A stretch of 64,000 nt of DNA from Phycisphaerales bacterium (lineage in GTDB: Bacteria > Planctomycetota > Phycisphaerae > Phycisphaerales > UBA1924). A program made the translations under genes and the position numbers. The stretch lies in contig CANHCQ010000016.1 of the NCBI GenBank assembly GCA_947459215.1, forward strand, positions 1 through 64,000. The letters are read 5' to 3'. Below the pieces are notes generated by a model. The model made no database searches. It saw nothing but the letters and a program-made list of their open reading frames with translations, and was not told the origin of the DNA. Below, piece after piece: positions 58,794 through 64,000 of this stretch; the first letter of the stretch is position 1, and each line of letters starts with the position of its first letter.

Positions 58794-59216
58794 ATGAGAA
58801 TCTATGTCGGGAATCTGCCGTTCAGCACCACCGAGGACGAGCTACGCGAGTTTTTCGGGCAGCACGGCGCGGTGACGTCCGCCGCCATTGTGATCGACCG
58901 CGAGACCGGCCGCCCCCGCGGCTTCGGGTTCGTGGAGATGGCCAACGACGAGGAAGCCAAACAGGCGATCGCGGCGACCAGCGGGCAGCAGCTCGGTGGC
59001 CGCCCGCTCGTGGTGAACGAAGCTAAGCCCCGTGAGGCCGGCGGCGGTGGCCGCGGCGGCTTCGGCGGCGGTGGTGGGCGTGGTGGGTTCGGTGGTGGTG
59101 GCGGCCGCGGCGGATTCGGTGGTGGTGGTGGTGGTCGCGGAGGCGGCCGCGGCGGCTACGGCGGTGGCGGCGGCGGGCGCGGTTCTGACCGCGGCGGCGA
59201 CGGCGGCGGCTGGTAG
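58794..59216 (+). CDS. RRM-type RNA-binding protein with Gly/Arg-rich tail
   Basis: 140-residue glycine-rich RNA-binding protein. The RRM (residues ~1-80) has RNP2 MRIYVGNLPF and RNP1 GRPRGFGFVEM with the aromatic positions intact. The tail (~82-140) is RGGFGGGG-type. This architecture matches the cyanobacterial and plant-like RRM proteins also found in planctomycetes; it is related to cold-adaptation and RNA-chaperone functions in those groups. A long leader (about 120 nt after the candidate -10) is possible, compatible with autoregulation. Terminator at 59248-59280. Confidence 0.88.
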   Translation: MRIYVGNLPFSTTEDELREFFGQHGAVTSAAIVIDRETGRPRGFGFVEMANDEEAKQAIAATSGQQLGGRPLVVNEAKPREAGGGGRGGFGGGGGRGGFGGGGGRGGFGGGGGGRGGGRGGYGGGGGGRGSDRGGDGGGW

Positions 59217-59247
59217 TTTCCTTCCCTTCAACTCAGCCAAACAAGAA

Positions 59248-59288
59248 GCAAGCCCACGGACTTTCCGTTCGTGGGCTTGCGTGTTTGT
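59248..59288 (+). terminator. Intrinsic-type hairpin after the RRM gene
   Basis: GCAAGCCCACG (59248-59258) pairs perfectly with CGTGGGCTTGC (59270-59280), followed by GTGTTTG. A long stem but a weak T tract. It can also stop the converging transcript of the Gly-rich gene. Confidence 0.75.
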
Positions 59289-59349
59289 GAGCTCAAGGCG
59301 CGGGCGCGTCTCTGCTCTTGCACCCGCGTTCTCCCCACTTCCTTCACGT

Positions 59350-61566
59350 TTACGGGCAGATCAGTGCGTCGTAGGCGACGACGAAGCTTGAGAAGTCGGT
59401 GTCGTCCACGAGCCCGTCGCGGTTGATGTCCGTCGGGCAGCCTGCGGGCATCGACGCGTCGGTGCAGTCGAGGATGTCGTAGGCGACGACGAAGATCTGG
59501 AAATCGAGATCGTCGACGAGGCCGTCGTTGTTGAAGTCGCCGATGCAGACCTTGCGTTGCACCGTGAGCATGTTGCTCGTCCCTACGCCGAAGGTGGTGC
59601 TGTCGGCGATGAGCAACTCGGTGCCTGTGTTCGTCGCGTTGCGGAAGTAGCCGCCGACGCGAGCCAGATTCTGATTGAGCTGCCCGATCGGGACGAGCGT
59701 GACATAGACCGCGTCTCCCAGCGCCAGGATGTTCTGCGGCCCATTGACTGCGCCAAAGCGAGAATCGTTCGCCCAGCCGTAGGTGTTCAGGACCTGCCCG
59801 AACTGTGAGCCTCCGATGCCCATGGCAAAGACCTGCACCTGCGGGCTGGGGCTGAGGTTGAGGAACAGCAAGGCCCGGTATTTGCTCTTGTCGTAGGTGA
59901 TGCCCGGGACATCGGTATCCAGCATCAGCAAGGCGGCCAACGCGTTGAAGGGCAGCGTTGCGGGGTTGACAAGCGTCGTCGCCTTCAGGCCGGGAATCAC
60001 GCCCGCCACCGCGGCGCCGCCTTCCAGCCCGGCGATGTACGGCACCGTTGGCGCGCCGAAGATGTACGGCGAAGCCAGGGACGCCTCGGGCACGAGACCC
60101 GGCAGCGTGAGCACAGGTCCGTTCTCCTGCGATGGACTGCTGCTCATGGAGAGCGTGCGTTTGTGATTGGACGAAACCACGACACGCCCCGCGTCGGCTC
60201 GCGGCATCCCGGCGAAGTTCGACCCGCCCCTCACGTCATAGGAGGCAGTGACGATCATCTCGGTCGCGGAGAGGAAGACCGTGCCGCCGGAGCCGCCGGT
60301 TCCGAAGCCGCCCGACGCACCATCACCGCCCCTTCCGCTGTGACCTCCCCTTCCGCCGCCGCCGCCTCGACCGCCATCGCCTGCCGGCGAGCTGACCGTC
60401 GCTCCCGCTTGACCTGGTCCGCCGTTGAAGCCGGGCTGGCCCCAGGCTCCCGATGAGCCGGATACTGAAGTGTCGGACGCACCCTGACCAGTCGCGTCCA
60501 GATATCCGGCACCCACGGTCAACTTGCCGAGCGCACTGAACTCGATCGCGCCGCCGCCAGCGCCGCCTGATTGTCCGTTGCCGCCCGCGCCGCTGTCACC
60601 GCCGGGTCGACCTCCGCCACCGGTGCCGCCTTTGCCACCGGACGCCCCGTTCTGGCAGGCGGTCGAGCCGCCGCCGCCGCCTGCGCCGCCGGAGCTGCCG
60701 CCGTTCCCGCCGTTGCCCGGCGCGCCGCCACCGCCGCCGCCGCCCGCCGCGCCGCCGTTGCCGGCGACAAGGACGGGGGAGAGCCAGTACAAGTATGGAT
60801 TGGTGGGGTTGGTCGCGTTGCGGCCGGGCTTGCCAGGAAGGGATAGATCCTGATCCCATCCGGGGTTGCCGGTTTCACCGTTGCTGCCGTTGCTGCCGGA
60901 GGCGAAACCACCTTGTCCACCCGCGCCGCCGAAGGCGATGGTCTCCTGTTCTCGGCGCGACGTCAAGTCTCCGCCCCCGCCGCCGAAGCCACCGGAACTG
61001 GCACCACTGATCTGGTTGATGCCAAGCGAGCCGTGACCGCCGGGGCTGCCCCAACGACCTGGGATGGGGTCCTCGGCACCGAAGTTGAGACCGCCATCGG
61101 CACCGCTCATTCCCGATCGAGAGTTCAAGCAAGAGTTGGCGATGCCGCCGGCGCCGCCGGTGGGCGCCGCTCCGATGCCGTCGCCCTTGCGACCGGGGGT
61201 GCTGGGGCCGCCCTGCCCGGCGGCGCCTCCCGCGCCGCCGCCCGCGTTGCCGGCGATGAGGGTGAGGCCACCACTGAACTCGGCGTCGTTGCCGACGATG
61301 AAGCGGACGGGATAGGAGGCGTTGGAGACGGTGAAGTTGACGGGGTTGAGGGGGCCGAACTTCAGGTCGCCCTTGAAGTAGAACGTGATGGTCTTGGCGG
61401 CGTCGTCGCGGACGGCGCGGAAGGGGACGCCATTGAAGGTTGCGGCGTTGCCGTTGATGGTGAGGGCGTCGCCGTTGACGGCGGCGTTAATCGTGTGGGC
61501 GGTCGAGGGGACTGCGAGGCCGGCGACGAGTGTGCAGGCCAGGGTGCGGGTGAGCGTGTGATGCAT
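59350..61566 (-). CDS. Large secreted Gly-rich protein with dockerin-like C-terminus
   Basis: 738-residue exported protein. After a signal peptide (LACTLVAGLAVPSTAH) comes a beta domain (TINGNAATFNGVPFRAV, TITFYFKGDLKFGP), then a Gly/Ala/Ser-rich region of about 320 residues (~100-430, GGAGG and GGGGG repeats) with an imperfect GGxGG pattern like PE-PGRS proteins, and a beta-rich domain (~440-660, YKALLFLNLSP-type segments). It ends in two 28-residue Cys-to-Cys units (VDDLDF, VDDTDF) and stops at LICP. AAGGGG lies 9 nt before ATG 61566. Probably an extracellular structural or adhesive protein; no sequence kinship to mycobacterial PE proteins is claimed. Confidence 0.78.
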   Translation of the reverse strand: MHHTLTRTLACTLVAGLAVPSTAHTINAAVNGDALTINGNAATFNGVPFRAVRDDAAKTITFYFKGDLKFGPLNPVNFTVSNASYPVRFIVGNDAEFSGGLTLIAGNAGGGAGGAAGQGGPSTPGRKGDGIGAAPTGGAGGIANSCLNSRSGMSGADGGLNFGAEDPIPGRWGSPGGHGSLGINQISGASSGGFGGGGGDLTSRREQETIAFGGAGGQGGFASGSNGSNGETGNPGWDQDLSLPGKPGRNATNPTNPYLYWLSPVLVAGNGGAAGGGGGGGAPGNGGNGGSSGGAGGGGGSTACQNGASGGKGGTGGGGRPGGDSGAGGNGQSGGAGGGAIEFSALGKLTVGAGYLDATGQGASDTSVSGSSGAWGQPGFNGGPGQAGATVSSPAGDGGRGGGGGRGGHSGRGGDGASGGFGTGGSGGTVFLSATEMIVTASYDVRGGSNFAGMPRADAGRVVVSSNHKRTLSMSSSPSQENGPVLTLPGLVPEASLASPYIFGAPTVPYIAGLEGGAAVAGVIPGLKATTLVNPATLPFNALAALLMLDTDVPGITYDKSKYRALLFLNLSPSPQVQVFAMGIGGSQFGQVLNTYGWANDSRFGAVNGPQNILALGDAVYVTLVPIGQLNQNLARVGGYFRNATNTGTELLIADSTTFGVGTSNMLTVQRKVCIGDFNNDGLVDDLDFQIFVVAYDILDCTDASMPAGCPTDINRDGLVDDTDFSSFVVAYDALICP

Positions 61567-61818
61567 GGACAATCCCCTTGGTCGGGCCGCCGGAGGGCGG
61601 GGCCGGTCTGAAACGCAGGAAGTGCTCGCCGCGCGATGCGGCTGCCGAGCACCACTTCATGAGCAACCACGCGGGGGGCGTGGGTGGATCACATGAATCT
61701 CATGGAAATGGGAGAAAACGTGGACCGCGATGCGAAAACAGGCTCGCGGCGGCGTGGATGAGGTTGATGCCGCCGGCGGAAACGCTTCGGAAGCGTGTGC
61801 GGTAGGATGGGAGCGCAT

Positions 61819-62403
61819 GTGCTTCGATGCGAACACTCTGTGAGCGATTTGCTATCCAATGCGGCGTCCGGCGATGAGCGGTCGATGGCCGAGTTGCTGC
61901 CGCTCGTCTACGCGGAGCTGCGGGCGCTGGCGGGGAGCTATTTGAGCAAGCATCGCGATGGGGATGGGCGCTCGCACACGCTGCAGCCGACGGCGCTGGT
62001 GCATGAGGCGTACATGAAGATGGTCGAGCCCGGCAAGCGCTACGGGCGGGAGCACTTCATGGCGGTGGCGGCGACGGCGATGCGGCAGGTGCTGGTGGAT
62101 CACGCGCGCAAGAAGGGGACGGAGAAGCGTGGCGGTGATCGGGATCGGGTGAGCATCTCGGGACTTGCCGGCGCGGCGGAGGCGACACGGGAGATGCAGG
62201 TTCTCGAGCTGCACGAGCTCCTGGCGGAGCTGGCGCGGATGCATGCGCGGGCGGCGCGGGTTGCGGAGATGCGTCTGTTCGGCGGGATGACGCCCGAGCA
62301 GATGGCCGCGGTGATCGGCGTTTCGCGGATGACGGTTGATCGTGACTGGGATCTGGCGCGGGCGTGGCTGGCTGGGAAGATGACGGAGTCGGGCGATGCA
62401 TGA
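61819..62403 (+). CDS. ECF-type sigma factor (TIGR02999-like)
   Basis: 194-residue ECF sigma of the planctomycete/acidobacterial TIGR02999 type. SHTLQPTALVHEAYMKMVEP (near residue 55) is the subgroup hallmark in sigma2, and MTPEQMAAVIGVSRMTVDRDW is the sigma4 helix-turn-helix. Starts at ATG 61807, GTG 61795 and GTG 61819 are all in frame; TAGGAT (61803-61808) favours GTG 61819. Its stop overlaps the kinase gene start by 8 bases, so the two are translationally coupled. In this subgroup the neighbouring Ser/Thr kinase is commonly the regulator. Confidence 0.87.
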   Translation: MLRCEHSVSDLLSNAASGDERSMAELLPLVYAELRALAGSYLSKHRDGDGRSHTLQPTALVHEAYMKMVEPGKRYGREHFMAVAATAMRQVLVDHARKKGTEKRGGDRDRVSISGLAGAAEATREMQVLELHELLAELARMHARAARVAEMRLFGGMTPEQMAAVIGVSRMTVDRDWDLARAWLAGKMTESGDA

Positions 62404-64000
62404 GCCACGGACGGACGGAACTGGAAATGGATCCGACGACGCGGCGCGGCTGGAGCGTGCGGGCGAGATCTTCTTTGCGGTGCGTGAACTGGGTCTGGCC
62501 GCGCGGGACGAGGCGATCGAGAAGGCGTGCGGGGGCGATGCGAAGCTGCGTGCGTTGGTGATGCTGCTGATCCGGGGCGCGGATGCGCCGATGCCGATCG
62601 AGGGGCTGGCCGACGACATCCGCGCGGCGGCGGATCGCGATGGCGAGGCGCGGGCTGACGCGGATGGCGATCGGATCGGGAACTACCGGCTGCTCTCGCG
62701 GATCGGTGAGGGCGGGTTCGGCGTGGTGTACGAGGCGGAACAGGAGCGGCCCGTTCGACGGCGGGTGGCGCTCAAGATCATCAAGCTGGGGATGGATACC
62801 CGGCAGGTGGTGGCGCGGTTCGAGGCGGAGCGGCAGGCGCTGGCGCTGATGGATCATCCGAACATCGCGAAGGTGTTCGATGCGGGCGCGACCCCCACCG
62901 GGCGGCCATACTTCGTGATGGAGCTGGTGAAGGGATCGCCGGCGACCGCGTACTGCGATGAGCACCGGCTGGGGATCCGTGAGCGGCTGGAGATTGTCGC
63001 GACGGTGTGCGAGGCGCTGCAGCATGCGCACCAGAAGGGCGTGATTCACAGGGACATCAAGCCGAGCAACGTGCTGGTGGCGACGATCGATGGGAAGGTG
63101 GTGCCGAAGATCATCGACTTTGGCATCGCGAAGGCGACGAGTGCGCGGCTGACGGAGAAGACGATCTTCACCGAGTTCCGCCAGATGGTCGGCACGCCGG
63201 AGTACATGAGCCCGGAGCAGGCGGGGCAGAGCGCCGAGGATGTCGATACGCGAACGGACGTGTACGCGATCGGCGTGCTGCTGTACGAACTGCTGACGGG
63301 CGCGACGCCGTTTGATTCGGAGCGGTTGCGATCGGCGGCGTACGGCGAGCTGCTGCGGATCATCCGTGAGGAGGAGCCGCTGCGGCCGAGCACACGGATC
63401 GGCACGCTGGGCGGCACGGTCGGGCAGATCGCAGCGATGCGGGCGACCGTCCCGGGGCGGTTGAGCACGCTGGTGCGGGGCGAGCTCGACTGGATCGTGA
63501 TGCGGGCGATGGAGAAGGAGCGCTCGCGGCGCTACGAGTCCGCGGGGGCATTGGCTGCCGACATTCATCGGTATCTGAACGGTGATGCGGTGCTGGCGGC
63601 GCCGCCGAGCCGGGCGTATCAGGCGCAGAAGTTCGTGCGTCGGAACCGCGCCCTGGTATCAGGTGCCGCGGCGGTGGGAGCGGCGCTGGTAGTAGGAGCG
63701 GTCGGTTTTGCGTGGCAGGCCCGCAGTGCGCAGCGGGAGCGTGATGCCGCGACGGCGGAGCGCAACCGCGCGGTGGCGGCGGAAGCGGAGACGGCGAAGC
63801 GGGCGGCGGAGCTCAAGAAGGTCTCGGACTTTCAGTCGAAGATGCTCGCGCAGGTGGATCCGGTCGCGGCGGGCAAGGGTTTGGTCGCGGATGTGACGGC
63901 GCGGCTCGCGGAGGCGTTTGCCAAGGACGGCGTGTCCGAAGCGGAGCGCGCGAAGCAGGTCGAAGTGTTCGCGGGACATTGGAGGCGCGTGAACGCGACC
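62396..64000 (+). CDS. Ser/Thr protein kinase, membrane anchored (3' end beyond window)
   Basis: At least 535 residues, open at the window edge. An N-terminal ~90-residue helical region precedes a complete kinase domain (~95-380): GEGGFGVVYEA P-loop, VALKIIK lysine, GVIHRDIKPSNVL catalytic loop (near 218), KIIDFGIAKA (DFG) and GTPEYMSPEQAG activation segment. One membrane helix follows (~419-440, GAAAVGAALVVGAVGFAW) and then a coiled-coil start that probably leads into TPR-type repeats. It overlaps the ECF sigma by 8 bases (62396-62403). Phosphorylation-controlled transcription is the likely role for the pair; target unknown. Confidence 0.9.
   Translation, partial: MHEPRTDGTGNGSDDAARLERAGEIFFAVRELGLAARDEAIEKACGGDAKLRALVMLLIRGADAPMPIEGLADDIRAAADRDGEARADADGDRIGNYRLLSRIGEGGFGVVYEAEQERPVRRRVALKIIKLGMDTRQVVARFEAERQALALMDHPNIAKVFDAGATPTGRPYFVMELVKGSPATAYCDEHRLGIRERLEIVATVCEALQHAHQKGVIHRDIKPSNVLVATIDGKVVPKIIDFGIAKATSARLTEKTIFTEFRQMVGTPEYMSPEQAGQSAEDVDTRTDVYAIGVLLYELLTGATPFDSERLRSAAYGELLRIIREEEPLRPSTRIGTLGGTVGQIAAMRATVPGRLSTLVRGELDWIVMRAMEKERSRRYESAGALAADIHRYLNGDAVLAAPPSRAYQAQKFVRRNRALVSGAAAVGAALVVGAVGFAWQARSAQRERDAATAERNRAVAAEAETAKRAAELKKVSDFQSKMLAQVDPVAAGKGLVADVTARLAEAFAKDGVSEAERAKQVEVFAGHWRRVNAT

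Noticed and set aside
59350..61566. Mycobacterial PE-PGRS homologue
   Set aside because: Gly-rich composition only; there is no PE domain and the tail is of the local dockerin-like type.

Overview
The window is GC-rich bacterial chromosome and most likely comes from a planctomycete of the class Phycisphaerae. Several features point there together: a DUF58/BatA/VWA/DUF4175-like membrane operon, TIGR02999-type ECF sigma factors paired with Ser/Thr kinases, Phycisphaerae-style PEP-CTERM tails, secreted proteins ending in dockerin-like repeats, zinc-ribbon membrane proteins, and many starts without a Shine-Dalgarno. An LPS heptosyltransferase and a meso-DAP-type MurE indicate a Gram-negative envelope with peptidoglycan. 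No phage, IS element or CRISPR array was seen; this looks like resident chromosome.

Layout. 1-1243: a 15-copy heptamer repeat runs into an LPS heptosyltransferase gene. 1426-3612: tRNA-Ala, a bidirectional terminator, sucC and a YkgJ-like gene. 3692-11274: M64-type metallopeptidase with dockerin tail, PcrA/UvrD helicase, two lipoproteins (one SpoIID-like) and a DUF155 protein. 11560-15925: murE-murF-mraY. 15954-28744 (minus strand): a seven-gene operon DUF58 > BatA > VWA > DUF4175-like > Gln-rich exported protein > squalene-cyclase-like repeat protein > exported protein, with three GTGA overlaps. 28869-39759: housekeeping and small envelope genes (BamE-like, alpha/beta hydrolase, ABC exporter, RlmKL, VOC, HIT, PepA, two zinc-ribbon membrane proteins). 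39830-47172: secreted and envelope proteins (vanadium-haloperoxidase-like, two PEP-CTERM proteins, pseudopilin, dockerin-tailed protein) plus an isolated nuoD. 47220-57013: ECF sigma and putative anti-sigma, ispD, lipoprotein, isolated nuoB, dockerin-tailed protein, thioredoxin, Gfo/Idh/MocA oxidoreductase and an S1-domain protein. 57219-64000: FIST protein, RRM protein, giant Gly-rich dockerin-tailed protein, then an ECF sigma overlapping a Ser/Thr kinase that runs off the window.

Three patterns cut across the genes. First, about a dozen starts lie only 5-8 nt after a TAnnnT hexamer, which suggests widespread leaderless transcription. Second, five otherwise unrelated secreted proteins end in two copies of a strict 28-residue Cys-to-Cys calcium-loop unit, while two others end in PEP-CTERM tails; one paralogous pair differs in exactly this tail, so the genome seems to run two interchangeable sorting modules. 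Third, intergenic regions carry heptamer tandem repeats and CACNGAG-type octamer palindromes.
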